Shown here piece after piece: positions 14,352 to 22,911 of a stretch of 41,583 nucleotides of DNA (positions are counted from its first letter, which is position 1; every line of letters starts with the position of its first letter). The stretch spans positions 1 to 41,583 of the forward strand of contig WFRP01000125.1 in the NCBI GenBank assembly GCA_015486505.1. Direction: 5' to 3'. A program made the translations under genes and the position numbers. Source of the stretch: Pseudomonadota bacterium (lineage in GTDB: Bacteria > Desulfobacterota > Anaeroferrophillalia > Anaeroferrophillales > Tharpellaceae). Below the pieces are notes generated by a model. It searched no databases. It was given only the letters and a program-made list of their open reading frames with translations, and was not told where the DNA came from.

Positions 14352-14837
14352 TCAATTTTTGCCGTCGCGGGCCAGGGCAACCATACCGGTCCGTGACATC
14401 TCTTTAATCGCAAACGGCGCCAGCACTTCGAGTGCGGCTTCAATCTTCGCCCGTTCTCCGGTCAGCTCAACTATCAGTGAGCGCACCCCGAGTTCCAGGA
14501 CCCGACCCTGATAGACCTCAACCAGGCGCAGCAGTTCAAGCCGCTTGGGCCCGCTGTTAACGGCAAACTTAAGCAGCACCATCTCCCGGGACATCTGGAC
14601 CGACTCAGTCAATTCAACCACTTTTATCACATTGATCAATTTATTGAGCTGTTTGGTAATCTGCTCAATAATATGATCATCACCAATAGTAACAATGGTC
14701 ATATTGGAAATCGATTTATCTTCAGTTTCGGCGACGGTTAAACTTTCAATATTAAAGCCGCGGCCGCTGAAAAGGGAAGCGATGCGGGAGAGGACCCCGA
14801 ACTCATTCTCAACCAGAACACTGATAATATGTTTCAT
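14352..14837 (-). CDS. ilvN: Acetolactate synthase, small regulatory subunit
   Basis: This subunit binds to the catalytic IlvB and confers valine feedback inhibition and full activity. The 161-residue protein begins with an ACT domain (HIISVLVENEFGVLSRIASL, residues 2-21, then FSGRGFNIESLTVA), and the C-terminal ALS_ss_C domain follows from about residue 80 (ELLRLVEVYQGRVLELG). The start at 14837 is chosen because the ACT domain begins immediately after it and ilvB ends 13 bases upstream; the longer frame would overlap ilvB. It is co-transcribed with ilvB. The length fits the IlvH/IlvN long form. Confidence 0.96.
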   Translation of the reverse strand: MKHIISVLVENEFGVLSRIASLFSGRGFNIESLTVAETEDKSISNMTIVTIGDDHIIEQITKQLNKLINVIKVVELTESVQMSREMVLLKFAVNSGPKRLELLRLVEVYQGRVLELGVRSLIVELTGERAKIEAALEVLAPFAIKEMSRTGMVALARDGKN

Positions 14838-14850
14838 CTTAAAAAACCCC

Positions 14851-16548
14851 CTATACCAGCAACATATTCGAGATGGCTTCACCGGCAGGCACCATCGGAT
14901 AAACATTCTCTTCCGCCGCAACGACAATATCAACCACGACCGGCCCGGGATGAGCAAAAGCCTCTTTTAAGACCGGCTCAACCTCCGCCGGCCGGGTCGC
15001 CCGCAGGCCCAGCGCCCCGTAGGCATCCGCCAGCTTGACAAAATCAGGCGCGTGATCCATCGTTGTCGCCGAATAATGCTTGTCAAAAAAGAGTTCCTGC
15101 CATTGGCGCACCATTCCGAGATAGCCGTTATTTAAAATAATTACCTTAACCGGCAGATTATACTGCACCACGGTTGCCAGCTCCTGGCTGTTCATCTGGA
15201 TACTGCCGTCACCGGCGATATCAATTACCAGACGCTCCGGGAAAGCAACCTGGGCCCCCATCGCCGCCGGCAATCCGTAACCCATAGTCCCGAGGCCACC
15301 GGAAGTCAGCCAGCTGCGCGCCTGCGTAAAGGTAAAAAATTGCGCCGCCCACATCTGATTCTGGCCCACCTCGGTGCTGATAATCGGATTTTTACCGGCA
15401 GTTAATTCATCGATCTTTTCCACGACAAATTGCGGTTTGATAATCTCATCCTGCTGATAAGAGAGTTTATGCTGATCGCGCCAGCGGGCAATTTCTTCAA
15501 GCCAGGCATTATGGCCGGCACTGCAGGCTTTAGCCTTGGCCGGAGCCGACTTGACCAACTCCAGCATTTTACCGAGAACATCAGTGATATCACCGACGAT
15601 CGGAATATCGACATCGACATTCTTGCTGATCGAGGTCGGATCGATATCGACATGGATTATCTGGGCATCGGCGGCAAACTCATCAATCCGGCCGGTAACC
15701 CGGTCATCAAAACGGGCTCCTAAAGCGACCAGGACATCACTTTTGGTAACCGCCATATTGGCCCGATAGGTCCCATGCATCCCCAGCATCCCCAACGAAA
15801 GCGGGTCATCCTCCGGAAAAGCCCCAAGCCCCATCAGCGTGGTTGTTACCGGGATCTGCAAGGCCCGGGCAAGCTCCGTAAGTTCTCGCGCGGCATTGCC
15901 CAGAACCACGCCGCCGCCGACATAAAAAACCGGTTTTTCGGCCTTAAAAATTACCTCCATCGCCCGCTGAATCTGCCCGGGATGACCGGCATAATTAGGA
16001 TTATAGCCTTTAAGCTGAGGTTTGGTCGCGACTTTTTTAGCACATTTTCCAACAATCACATCTTTCGGCAGATCAATCAAGACCGGCCCCGGTCGGCCGC
16101 TGCCGGCGATATGAAAGGCCTCATTTATTATACGTTCAAGATCTTCAACCCGCTTAACGAGAAAATTATGTTTGGTACAAGGCCGGGTAATGCCGACAAT
16201 ATCGGCTTCCTGGAAGGCGTCATTGCCAATCAACGGCGTCGGCACCTGGCCGCTAAAAACCACCAGCGGAATCGAATCCATCGAAGCGGTCGCCAGCCCG
16301 GTAACCGTATTGGTCGCGCCCGGTCCGGAAGTCACCAGAGCGACCCCGATTTTACCGGTTGCCCGGGCATAGCCGTCAGCAGCATGCACGGCCGCCTGTT
16401 CGTGCCGCACGAGAAAATGACGGCAGGAGTAATCCGGCAGACAATCGTAAAGGTTAATTACCGCCCCCCCGGGATAACCGAAGATAACCTCGACTCCCTG
16501 CTCCTGCAAAACCTCAAGCAGTATCTGCGCTCCACTCATCTCTTTCAT
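14851..16548 (-). CDS. ilvB: Acetolactate synthase, large catalytic subunit
   Basis: This thiamine-diphosphate enzyme makes 2-acetolactate or 2-aceto-2-hydroxybutyrate, the first common step to valine, leucine and isoleucine. The 565 residues contain the three expected parts. The N-terminal TPP-binding domain has IFGYPGGAVINLYD and the catalytic Glu in FLVRHEQAAVHAADGYARAT. The central FAD/DHS-like domain has VALGARFDDRVTGR. The C-terminal TPP domain has IAGDGSIQMNSQEL and NNGYLGMVRQWQELFF, the GDG...NN metal motif. The start has a good Shine-Dalgarno (CAGGAGAAAG). It is the first gene of ilvBN(C). The roughly 100-base upstream region shows no clear leader peptide or terminator. Confidence 0.97.
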   Translation of the reverse strand: MKEMSGAQILLEVLQEQGVEVIFGYPGGAVINLYDCLPDYSCRHFLVRHEQAAVHAADGYARATGKIGVALVTSGPGATNTVTGLATASMDSIPLVVFSGQVPTPLIGNDAFQEADIVGITRPCTKHNFLVKRVEDLERIINEAFHIAGSGRPGPVLIDLPKDVIVGKCAKKVATKPQLKGYNPNYAGHPGQIQRAMEVIFKAEKPVFYVGGGVVLGNAARELTELARALQIPVTTTLMGLGAFPEDDPLSLGMLGMHGTYRANMAVTKSDVLVALGARFDDRVTGRIDEFAADAQIIHVDIDPTSISKNVDVDIPIVGDITDVLGKMLELVKSAPAKAKACSAGHNAWLEEIARWRDQHKLSYQQDEIIKPQFVVEKIDELTAGKNPIISTEVGQNQMWAAQFFTFTQARSWLTSGGLGTMGYGLPAAMGAQVAFPERLVIDIAGDGSIQMNSQELATVVQYNLPVKVIILNNGYLGMVRQWQELFFDKHYSATTMDHAPDFVKLADAYGALGLRATRPAEVEPVLKEAFAHPGPVVVDIVVAAEENVYPMVPAGEAISNMLLV

Positions 16549-16650
16549 AATCTTTCTCCTGAAATTAAATTAACCTTGACCCTGTCGAATCACTTGCGAA
16601 AATCACGGCAATCCTGAAATACTTCTCGCTAAAAAACACCTCACTAAAAA

Positions 16651-17697
16651 TCAAGGCAGCAATGAAACCGTTGTAAGCCCGGCTCTTTCCGGCAGGCCCA
16701 GCATTAGATTCATATTCTGCACCGCCTGCCCGGCGGCCCCTTTAACCAGGTTGTCGATTGCCGAAAATAAAATCAGGCTCTGTTTATCCGCGGCCAGCAC
16801 ATAGCCGATATCGCAATAGTTGCTGCCCCGAACCCCGTTTAAGGTCGGCAGGACACCGGCCGGCAGCAGCCGGACAAAGGTTTCCGCGGCATAAGCCTGA
16901 TGCAGAGCGTCTTCGATTTCAGCCGCAGTAACCTCCCGGGACAACGGCAGATAGATTGAAGAGAGAATCCCCCGGTTAACCGGCAGCAGATGCGGTACAA
17001 ACAGAAGTCGTGGAGCGCTGCCGGCAACCCGTTCAAGTTGTTCGACCATCTCCGGCTGATGCCGGTGGTTACCGGCTTTATAGGGTTTAAAGCTCTCATT
17101 AACTTCACAATAAAGTGAGCCCAGATTAAGGCCGCGGCCCGCCCCGCTGGTACCGGATTTGGCATCAATGACAATGGTTGCCTGACGTTCAATCAGATTA
17201 AGCGGCAAAATCGGCGCCAGCGGCAGAATGACACTGGTGGGATAGCAGCCGGGATTGCCGACAATCCGGGCTTGAGGAATTTCTGCGCGGAAAAGCTCCG
17301 GTAAACCATAAACCGCTTTTCCCAGCAATTCCGGCCGGGTATGCGGTTGATACCAGCTCTCGTAGAGCTTAAGATCGCGAAAACGGTAATCGGCACTTAA
17401 ATCAACCACTTTCTTCCCGGCCTGATAAAGTTCGGCCACAACCTCGATTGCGGCTTTATGCGGCAGCGCCGTAAAAACCAGATCGGCCATATCTGCAATC
17501 TTATCGACCTGATTATCAATAAATTTAAGCTCGACTATCTCCCGTAATGATGGGAAAAGCTCGGTTACGGCTACTCCGATATGCTGGCGCGAGGTAACCG
17601 CGGTCAACTCAACCCCGGGATGGCCCGCCAGAATTCGCATCAGCTCAACCCCGGTGTAACCACTGGCACCAATAATCGCTACTTTAGTTTTTGCCAC
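16651..17697 (-). CDS. argC: N-acetyl-gamma-glutamyl-phosphate reductase
   Basis: ArgC reduces N-acetylglutamyl phosphate to the semialdehyde with NADPH, the third step of arginine/ornithine synthesis. The 348-residue protein has the Rossmann motif IIGASGYTGVELMRIL at its N-terminus, the catalytic Cys in VGNPGCYPTSVILPL (near residue 150), and AGNHRHQPEMVEQL with the conserved His. The start is the GTG at 17697, supported by AAGGAGAAG just upstream. It lies between the rpsI terminator and ilvB, about 100 bases from ilvB. No other arginine genes are in the window. Confidence 0.96.
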   Translation of the reverse strand: MAKTKVAIIGASGYTGVELMRILAGHPGVELTAVTSRQHIGVAVTELFPSLREIVELKFIDNQVDKIADMADLVFTALPHKAAIEVVAELYQAGKKVVDLSADYRFRDLKLYESWYQPHTRPELLGKAVYGLPELFRAEIPQARIVGNPGCYPTSVILPLAPILPLNLIERQATIVIDAKSGTSGAGRGLNLGSLYCEVNESFKPYKAGNHRHQPEMVEQLERVAGSAPRLLFVPHLLPVNRGILSSIYLPLSREVTAAEIEDALHQAYAAETFVRLLPAGVLPTLNGVRGSNYCDIGYVLAADKQSLILFSAIDNLVKGAAGQAVQNMNLMLGLPERAGLTTVSLLP

Positions 17698-17730
17698 AAT
17701 CTTCTCCTTATCCCACCTTCCCGGAAACGA

Positions 17731-17758
17731 AAAAAAGGAGACCGTTTTCGCGGCCTCC
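17731..17758 (-). terminator. Intrinsic terminator after rpsI
   Basis: On the minus strand GGAGGCCG pairs with CGGTCTCC (one mismatch) around an AAAA-type loop and is followed by seven T (TTTTTTTCG). It lies 35 bases past the rpsI stop and just upstream of argC. Confidence 0.88.
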
Positions 17759-17792
17759 CTCTATTGTAAGTCTTTCTTTAACCAGATTCGAT

Positions 17793-18185
17793 TTAACGTT
17801 TCGAGAACTGGTAGCGAGCCCGGGCACCACGTTGACCGTATTTTTTACGCTCCTTAATTCGCGCATCACGGGCAAGAAAGCCAGCCTTTTTTAGGACGCC
17901 GCGGAGTTCGGGATCATACTCCTGCAGGGCTTTACTGATACCATGTTTAACCGCACCGGCCTGACCGGAAACCCCGCCGCCGATAACCTTGATCATAAAA
18001 TCAAACTTATTATTACATTCAGCTACGGCCAGCGGCTGAAAAACCATCTCCCGGGCAATATCCATAGTAAAATAGTCTTCAACGCTGCGGCCGTTAACCT
18101 TAATTTCGCCACTGCCCTCACTCAACCAAACCTTGGCGATAGCTGATTTTCTTTTTCCGGTCGCGTAAAACCTTGTCGCACTCAT
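17793..18185 (-). CDS. rpsI: 30S ribosomal protein S9
   Basis: S9 is a small-subunit protein whose C-terminal tail reaches the P-site tRNA. The 130-residue length is standard. The N-terminus has FYATGKRKSAIAKVWL, followed by GSGEIKVNGRS, and VIGGGVSGQAGAVKHGI is the highly conserved central motif. The C-terminus ends GARARYQFSKR, the expected basic tail. It follows rplM by about 92 bases in the usual rplM-rpsI order and is closed by the terminator at 17731-17758. The start has a Shine-Dalgarno-like AGGAT. Confidence 0.98.
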   Translation of the reverse strand: MSATRFYATGKRKSAIAKVWLSEGSGEIKVNGRSVEDYFTMDIAREMVFQPLAVAECNNKFDFMIKVIGGGVSGQAGAVKHGISKALQEYDPELRGVLKKAGFLARDARIKERKKYGQRGARARYQFSKR

Positions 18186-18277
18186 ATTAAAATCCTAAAT
18201 ATTAAAATCTTGAATTATTCTGACTGTTTATCAACTGATTATTAGCGTTAATGCCGCAGTTGAGTCTTTAATGTACC

Positions 18278-18706
18278 TTAAAGCTCTACGGCAACCGGGT
18301 TCTGGGCCTGATGGGCGTGTTCGGCCCCGGCATAAATCTTAAGTTTCTGAATCATTTTCCGACCCAGTTTATTCTTCGGCAACATACCTTTTACCGCGTT
18401 TTTGATAAGTTCAGTCGGATTCTTCTCCAGAAGTTCAGCCGCGGTGATGCCTTTGATACCTCCGGCATAACCAGTATAATGGTAATAGACCTTATCTTTA
18501 AGTTTGTTGCCGGTCAAACGGATATCAGCCGCGTTAACCACCACAACATAATCGCCGGTATCAACATGCGGGGTGTAAATCGCTTTGTTCTTGCCCCGCA
18601 GAATTGTCGCTATTTCACTAGCCAGACGTCCAAGAACCCGCCCCTGAGCATCAAACAAATGCCATTTCTGCTCAAATTCACCAGGTTTTGCCACATAAGT
18701 CTTCAT
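18278..18706 (-). CDS. rplM: 50S ribosomal protein L13
   Basis: L13 is an early-assembly large-subunit protein. From the ATG at 18706 (MKTYVAKPGEFEQKWHLFDA) it is 142 residues, the family's usual length. The longer open frame to 18826 would read through the leader and is rejected. GRLASEIATILRGKNK, DYVVVVNAADIRLTG and MLPKNKLGRKMIQKLKIY are family stretches. Upstream, a terminator-like hairpin (18725-18764) ends only about 18 bases before the start codon, so transcription of rplM must pass it. E. coli L13 is known to regulate its own operon through its leader RNA, so a comparable role here is possible but not shown. Confidence 0.98.
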   Translation of the reverse strand: MKTYVAKPGEFEQKWHLFDAQGRVLGRLASEIATILRGKNKAIYTPHVDTGDYVVVVNAADIRLTGNKLKDKVYYHYTGYAGGIKGITAAELLEKNPTELIKNAVKGMLPKNKLGRKMIQKLKIYAGAEHAHQAQNPVAVEL

Positions 18707-18724
18707 CGGTTTTCTATTCTCCAG

Positions 18725-18764
18725 AAAAAACAGCCGGTCGCGTGATTCAATCACCTGCAACCGG
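18725..18764 (-). terminator. Terminator-like hairpin in the rplM leader (possible attenuator)
   Basis: On the minus strand CCGGTTGC pairs with GCGACCGG, and inside it GTGAT pairs with ATCAC around a TGA loop. CTGTTTTTTC follows. The T-run ends about 18 bases before the rplM ATG, and the Shine-Dalgarno (GGAG) lies between. There is no room for a promoter after it, so it must act inside the leader unless it is non-functional. It could also stop transcripts coming from bioF. Confidence 0.65.
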
Positions 18765-18829
18765 TAAACTACCCAAATCCCCAAAGCCCGTCTTGAAAAA
18801 TCAGGGCAACAATTTTGAAAGGGCACTTT

Positions 18830-18855
18830 TTAATACAGCCGCCACGCATTGTCAA
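18830..18855 (-). promoter_or_regulatory. Possible rplM promoter
   Basis: On the minus strand a consensus -35 TTGACA (18850-18855) is followed by an AT-rich TATTAA (18830-18835), but the gap is only 14 bases. It is in the right place, between bioF and the leader hairpin, but the match is weak. Confidence 0.35.
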
Positions 18856-18892
18856 GTTCTTTTTACCGGTTAGAGACATTTCGTTTAATGAA

Positions 18893-20095
18893 TCAATCTG
18901 TCAAAAAATCACGGCGGCGTTGCGCGAACAGGCTTAGAACATAATCGATATCTTTCCGGGTTAAATCGGCGCTTACGGTTACCCGTAGCCGGGACTGGCC
19001 GGAGGCGACGGTCGGCGGCCGGATTCCCTGAATAAAAACCCCCTGCTCCAAAAACCAGGCGCTGATTTCCATTGTTTTATCGGGGTCGCCGACAACCACC
19101 GGAATAATCGGGGTCGGATCATCACGGACACTGACACCGAGACGTTTAAGGCCGTCGCGAAAATAGCCGGTCAGCGACCTTAAATGCCGCACCGTTTCCG
19201 GTTCGTCAAGCAAAAGGTCAATAGCGGCCATCGAGGCCCCTAAAGCGGCCGGCGGCAGAGCGGTTGAATAGATGAAACTGCGAGCTTTATTTATAAGGTA
19301 ATCGACATATTGCGGCGCTCCGGCAACGTAAGCGCCGCAGCTTCCCAGGGCTTTACCCAGGGTCCCCATCTGCATATCAATATCCTTGTAATCCAGCCCG
19401 AAATGCTCAGCTGAGCCGCGGCCGCCGGGGCCGAGCACGCCGGTGGCATGGGCATCATCAACCACCAGGATCGCGTCATATTTTCGGGCCAGCGCGGCAA
19501 GCTCCGGTAAAGGGGCGATATCGCCGTCCATACTGAAAACGCTGTCTGTCACAATCAGCCGACGCCGGAATCCGGCGGCACTTCCCTTGAGCAGATTTTC
19601 AAGATGCGCAACCTCACAATGCCGATAAATCTCCAATCGGGCCCGGCTCAAACGACAGCCGTCAACGATACTGGCATGATTCAAGGCATCACTGTAGATC
19701 ACATCTCCGGCCCCGACCAGGGTGGTCAGAAGGGCCAGGTTGGCAACATAACCACTATTAAACAGTAAGGCTTTGGGAGTTTTCTTGAAAGCGGCAATTT
19801 TCTCCTCAAGTTCAACGTGCAGGGCCATGGTTCCGGAAATCAGACGCGAAGCCCCGGCGGAACAGCCGTAGCGTTCAGCGGCCGCAAGCGCCTGGACCTT
19901 GAGCTTTGAATGATTGGCAAAACCAAGATAATTATTGGAACAGAGCAGAAGAATCGGCTGTCCCTGCAAGCTGGTATGGGCCTGCTGCGGACCATCAACA
20001 GTCCGCAGAAAACGCAGCCGCCCCTGTTCTTTAAGCTGCTCAAGTTCAAACTCAAGTTCAGAAAGCAATGATTTGTCCGCAACCACTTCAGTCAC
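18893..20095 (-). CDS. bioF: 8-amino-7-oxononanoate synthase
   Basis: BioF condenses pimeloyl-ACP (or -CoA) with alanine, using pyridoxal phosphate, in biotin synthesis. The 400-residue protein is of the alpha-oxoamine synthase family: LLCSNNYLGFANHSKL near residue 50, SGYVANLALLTTLVG, VDDAHATGVLGPGGRG with the PLP-contacting Asp and His, and the Schiff-base Lys in MGTLGKALGSCGAY. The start is a GTG two bases after the bioB stop, with a GGAG-like Shine-Dalgarno inside the end of bioB, so the pair is tightly coupled. The related enzyme 2-amino-3-ketobutyrate CoA ligase has a similar sequence, but the bioB neighbour favours BioF. No bioA or bioD lies nearby. Confidence 0.93.
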   Translation of the reverse strand: MTEVVADKSLLSELEFELEQLKEQGRLRFLRTVDGPQQAHTSLQGQPILLLCSNNYLGFANHSKLKVQALAAAERYGCSAGASRLISGTMALHVELEEKIAAFKKTPKALLFNSGYVANLALLTTLVGAGDVIYSDALNHASIVDGCRLSRARLEIYRHCEVAHLENLLKGSAAGFRRRLIVTDSVFSMDGDIAPLPELAALARKYDAILVVDDAHATGVLGPGGRGSAEHFGLDYKDIDMQMGTLGKALGSCGAYVAGAPQYVDYLINKARSFIYSTALPPAALGASMAAIDLLLDEPETVRHLRSLTGYFRDGLKRLGVSVRDDPTPIIPVVVGDPDKTMEISAWFLEQGVFIQGIRPPTVASGQSRLRVTVSADLTRKDIDYVLSLFAQRRRDFLTD

Positions 20096-20097
20096 CT

Positions 20098-21156
20098 TTA
20101 ATCTCCGGCCGCTTCAAGCTCAAACGCGCGCCAGTCCTTAAGCAAACGCTGATCATCCGACCACTGGCGGCCGCTGGTGGTCAGATAATCACCAATCATT
20201 AAACCATTGGCGCCGGCGGCAAAAATAAACGACTGAAAATCCCCGAAAGTCCGCTGTCGCCCGCCGCAGATCCGGATATCAACTGTGGGACAGACAAACC
20301 TGAACATCGCCATCGTTAAAAGCGCCACAAACGGGGTCAGGCCCGGTTCCTCGGCCAACGGAGTGCCGCTGACCGGGACGAGAAAATTTAGGGGGATTGA
20401 GTCGACTTTAAGCTCCCGCAGCGTCAAAGCCAACTCCACCCGCTGGGCCCAACTCTCGCCCAAGCCCATAATCCCACCGCTGCAGACGTAAAGACCGACA
20501 TCTTTCGCGGTTTTGACCGTCGCGACCGCCCGCTCATAATCGTGCGTGGTACAGATATTTTTAAAAAAGGAGCGGGAAGTTTCGAGATTATGGTGGTAGT
20601 GTTTAAGGCCGGCGTCACGATAACGGGCCGCCGTCGCCTCATCAAGAAATCCCAGGGACGCGCAGGGCCCGACCCCGGTGGCGCTGATTTCTTGCAGCAT
20701 CGCGATAATCTTTTCCTGTTCGGCCGAACAATCGACTGCCGTACCGCTGGTGACAATCGAAAAATTATCCACAGTACAGGCCGCCGCGGCCCGGGCCCGT
20801 TCGGCCAACTCCGCAACAGTTATCAGCGGAAAAGTCTTAACCCCGGTATCATAGGAGATCGATTGCGCGCAATAAGCGCAATCTTCCGGACAGCGGCCGG
20901 ATTTGGCATTGGTTATCGCGCAAAGCGCGATTTTCGAACCGCAAAAATGGCGCCGCAGCCGGTTACTTAAAGGTAATAACGAAAAAATATCCGGCCCGGC
21001 CAACTCCCCCATTGCCAAAGCCAGTGTTTTTTCAATACCTGCTCCCGTCGCCGATATTTCCGGCAACAACACTTCCAACTCGGCAATAATTGCCGGCTTT
21101 TCTTTCTCCGCTTTCCCGGATTTACAGGATTTTTGAACTAAACACATATTCCGCAA
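20098..21156 (-). CDS. bioB: Biotin synthase
   Basis: BioB is a radical-SAM enzyme that inserts sulfur into dethiobiotin. The SAM cluster motif is CPEDCAYCAQS (CxxxCxxC, near residue 90). KSGRCPEDC, GIMGLGESWAQRVELAL and the C-terminal RICGGRQRTFGDFQ are family hallmarks; the Arg in the last one contacts the [2Fe-2S] cluster. The protein is 352 residues, with an N-terminal extension of about 40 residues before the conserved core. The start is uncertain: TTG at 21156 or ATG at 21147 are both possible, with AAAGGA upstream. It is divergent from rlmE with about 45 bases between them and is the first gene of bioB-bioF. Confidence 0.95.
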   Translation of the reverse strand: MRNMCLVQKSCKSGKAEKEKPAIIAELEVLLPEISATGAGIEKTLALAMGELAGPDIFSLLPLSNRLRRHFCGSKIALCAITNAKSGRCPEDCAYCAQSISYDTGVKTFPLITVAELAERARAAAACTVDNFSIVTSGTAVDCSAEQEKIIAMLQEISATGVGPCASLGFLDEATAARYRDAGLKHYHHNLETSRSFFKNICTTHDYERAVATVKTAKDVGLYVCSGGIMGLGESWAQRVELALTLRELKVDSIPLNFLVPVSGTPLAEEPGLTPFVALLTMAMFRFVCPTVDIRICGGRQRTFGDFQSFIFAAGANGLMIGDYLTTSGRQWSDDQRLLKDWRAFELEAAGD

Positions 21157-21201
21157 AGAAAATTCCTTTTATTTTTCGGTTACTGATGCTAGTTTTAAAA
21201 T

Positions 21202-21810
21202 ATGGCATTCAATCGTAAAGACAGTTACTATAAACAGGCAAAGCGCGAAGGTAAGCGCTCCCGGGCCATCTATAAGATTGAGGAGATCGATCAACGCTTC
21301 CGGGTCTTCAAAAAAGGCCAGAAAATCCTCGAACTCGGGGCGGCACCCGGCGGCTGGATGGAGTATATCGCCCAACGCGTTGGGCCTTCAGGGATGGTTC
21401 TGGGGCTTGATCTGCTCCCCATAGCCAAGCTTAAATCACCCCCCTGCCTGACTCTGATTGCCGATATTCTGGCACCTGATACCGGAGCCCGGATAGATGA
21501 TCTGGTAAGCCCGCCGTTTGCCGGCATCGTCTCGGATCTTGCCCCCAATCTTACCGGAATTAAAGCCACCGATCAAGCCAACTCCATTGCCATACTGGAA
21601 TCAGCCCTGCAACTCGGCCTTGAACGGCTCAATCAGGGCGGTTTTTTTATCGGCAAGGTCTTTCAGGGCAGCGAACTTAAACCGTTTAAGAATCGACTGC
21701 AAGCGCTCTTCGCGAAAACCACCCTGGCCAAACCGAAGGCCAGCCGTAAAACCTCAACCGAGATTTACCTGGTGGCAACCGGCTACGCCGGCAACACCAG
21801 ACTCCAGTAA
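21202..21810 (+). CDS. rlmE: 23S rRNA (uridine-2552-2'-O)-methyltransferase (RlmE/FtsJ)
   Basis: RlmE methylates the ribose of U2552 in the A-loop of 23S rRNA late in 50S assembly. The 202-residue protein has the SAM-binding motif LELGAAPGGWMEY at about residue 45 and the K-D-K-E catalytic set: Lys in SRAIYKIEEID, Asp in SDLAPNLTG, Lys in FIGKVFQGSE and Glu in STEIYLVA. The length is normal. It is a lone plus-strand gene between bioB and the prepilin peptidase gene. Its last 28 bases overlap the 3' end of that convergent gene, so there is no room for a separate terminator. Confidence 0.95.
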   Translation: MAFNRKDSYYKQAKREGKRSRAIYKIEEIDQRFRVFKKGQKILELGAAPGGWMEYIAQRVGPSGMVLGLDLLPIAKLKSPPCLTLIADILAPDTGARIDDLVSPPFAGIVSDLAPNLTGIKATDQANSIAILESALQLGLERLNQGGFFIGKVFQGSELKPFKNRLQALFAKTTLAKPKASRKTSTEIYLVATGYAGNTRLQ

Positions 21811-22562
21811 AAATCAAGCAGTTGCCGGCCGTAAAAAAGATAAAGCAAACCGCCCGCCGCCAGGAACGGACCGAAGGGAATCGCGTAACGCCCGTCCCGG
21901 CCCTGCCAGACCACCAGCCCGACCCCGATTAGAGCCCCGCTTAGCGAACTTAACAAAATAATCGGCAGCAGAGCCTTATAACCCAAAAAAGCCCCAAACA
22001 TAGCCAAAAGCTTTAAATCACCGCCGCCCATACCGTCGCGCCCGGTACAAAAATAATAACCGGCCGCCACCAGCCACAATGAAAACCAGCCTGAAGCCGC
22101 CCCCAGCAAAAACTCCCACCAGGGCACAGAACCGCCCCACCACCAGCACCCGGCCAGCCCGATAACAATACCGGTCAGACTGAATCCATCGGGTATGATC
22201 TGAAATTCCAGATCAATAAATGTGATCGGTACCAGGAGAAAAATCAAAATCAGCGCCCGGGCCAACGCCGGACTCAGGCCGAACTGCCAGGCGGCGGCCC
22301 CGAACAAGAGGCCGGTTAAAAGCTCAACCAGCGGGTAACGTATGGATATCGGTTCCCGGCAGAAGAAACAGCGGCCCCGCAGAAAAAGATAGGTCAACAG
22401 CGGCACATTAAGCCAGAACGGCAGCCGATGTTTGCATCTGGGACAATGTGAAGGCGGCGCGACTATCGATAAATCGCGGGGTATGCGATAGATACAGACA
22501 TTAAAAAAGCTGCCGCAGACCAGCCCGAAAACAGCGACAACAATAATGATGAATAATTCCAT
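21783..22562 (-). CDS. pilD: Prepilin peptidase / N-methyltransferase (type IV leader peptidase)
   Basis: This inner-membrane aspartic protease cleaves and N-methylates type IV prepilins and type II secretion pseudopilins. In the 259-residue protein the N-terminal domain contains CGSFFNVCIYRIPR and two CxxC pairs, CPRCKH and CFFCRE, which bind zinc. The peptidase part has the catalytic Asp residues in VPITFIDLEFQIIPD and in GMGGGDLKLLAMFG. About seven hydrophobic segments are visible. It should serve the pilus whose pilMNOPQ genes lie at 30475-35094. The 3' end overlaps rlmE by 28 bases in convergent orientation. The gene name is by role; family members are also called GspO. Confidence 0.94.
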   Translation of the reverse strand: MELFIIIVVAVFGLVCGSFFNVCIYRIPRDLSIVAPPSHCPRCKHRLPFWLNVPLLTYLFLRGRCFFCREPISIRYPLVELLTGLLFGAAAWQFGLSPALARALILIFLLVPITFIDLEFQIIPDGFSLTGIVIGLAGCWWWGGSVPWWEFLLGAASGWFSLWLVAAGYYFCTGRDGMGGGDLKLLAMFGAFLGYKALLPIILLSSLSGALIGVGLVVWQGRDGRYAIPFGPFLAAGGLLYLFYGRQLLDFYWSLVLPA

Positions 22563-22721
22563 TACCGACCTGAAAACCCTGTATTTGACTCTTGCTTGAC
22601 TCCAGGGAATAAGATAGTTGAATAAAATTGCTCAATATGATATATAGGGGTTTCGGAACGGAGCCGGAGATTTAATTCCGCTTAACGGACGAACTTATAC
22701 TGAACCGTCTATCACGCCGAG

Positions 22722-22749
22722 TTGACTTTGCCAAGAAAATAATTACATA
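22722..22749 (+). promoter_or_regulatory. Possible carD promoter
   Basis: TTGACT (22722-22727) and TACATA (22744-22749) are 16 bases apart and point toward carD. If used, the transcript would carry repeat copy 6 in its 5' leader. Prediction only. Confidence 0.35.
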
Positions 22750-22776
22750 AACACCCTGATAACGAATCATAACCAA

Positions 22777-22911
22777 TGCGGGAACAGATCCCGCAACCCA
22801 AAAGAAAGTTATTGGCCCGCACCCAGGGGCACTTCCGCTGGTCGCAAATAAGTACTCTTATCAGAACATTTTCTTGTTTTTTCAAACCGAAAATAACCTG
22901 TAAGGTACTAA
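22777..22911 (+). repeat. Hairpin-array repeat, copy 6 (with insert, short right arm)
   Basis: It carries the insert CCCAGGGGCACTTCCGCTGG and the short arm TTGTTTTTTCAAACCG. It ends GGTACTAA 46 bases before the carD start. The left flank is CCAA rather than CTAA. Confidence 0.93.

Noticed and set aside
15775..16617. 280-residue open frame antisense to ilvB
   Set aside because: Shadow of ilvB, with no recognisable motif. A similar 239-residue frame lies opposite ilvC (13284-14003).
18707..18826. Longer N-terminus for ribosomal protein L13
   Set aside because: The added 40 residues lie across the leader hairpin and are absent from L13. The 142-residue form from 18706 has the standard N-terminus.
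21783..21810. Possible frameshift or misassembly where rlmE and pilD overlap
   Set aside because: Both proteins have complete expected C-termini. A 28-base convergent overlap is unremarkable.
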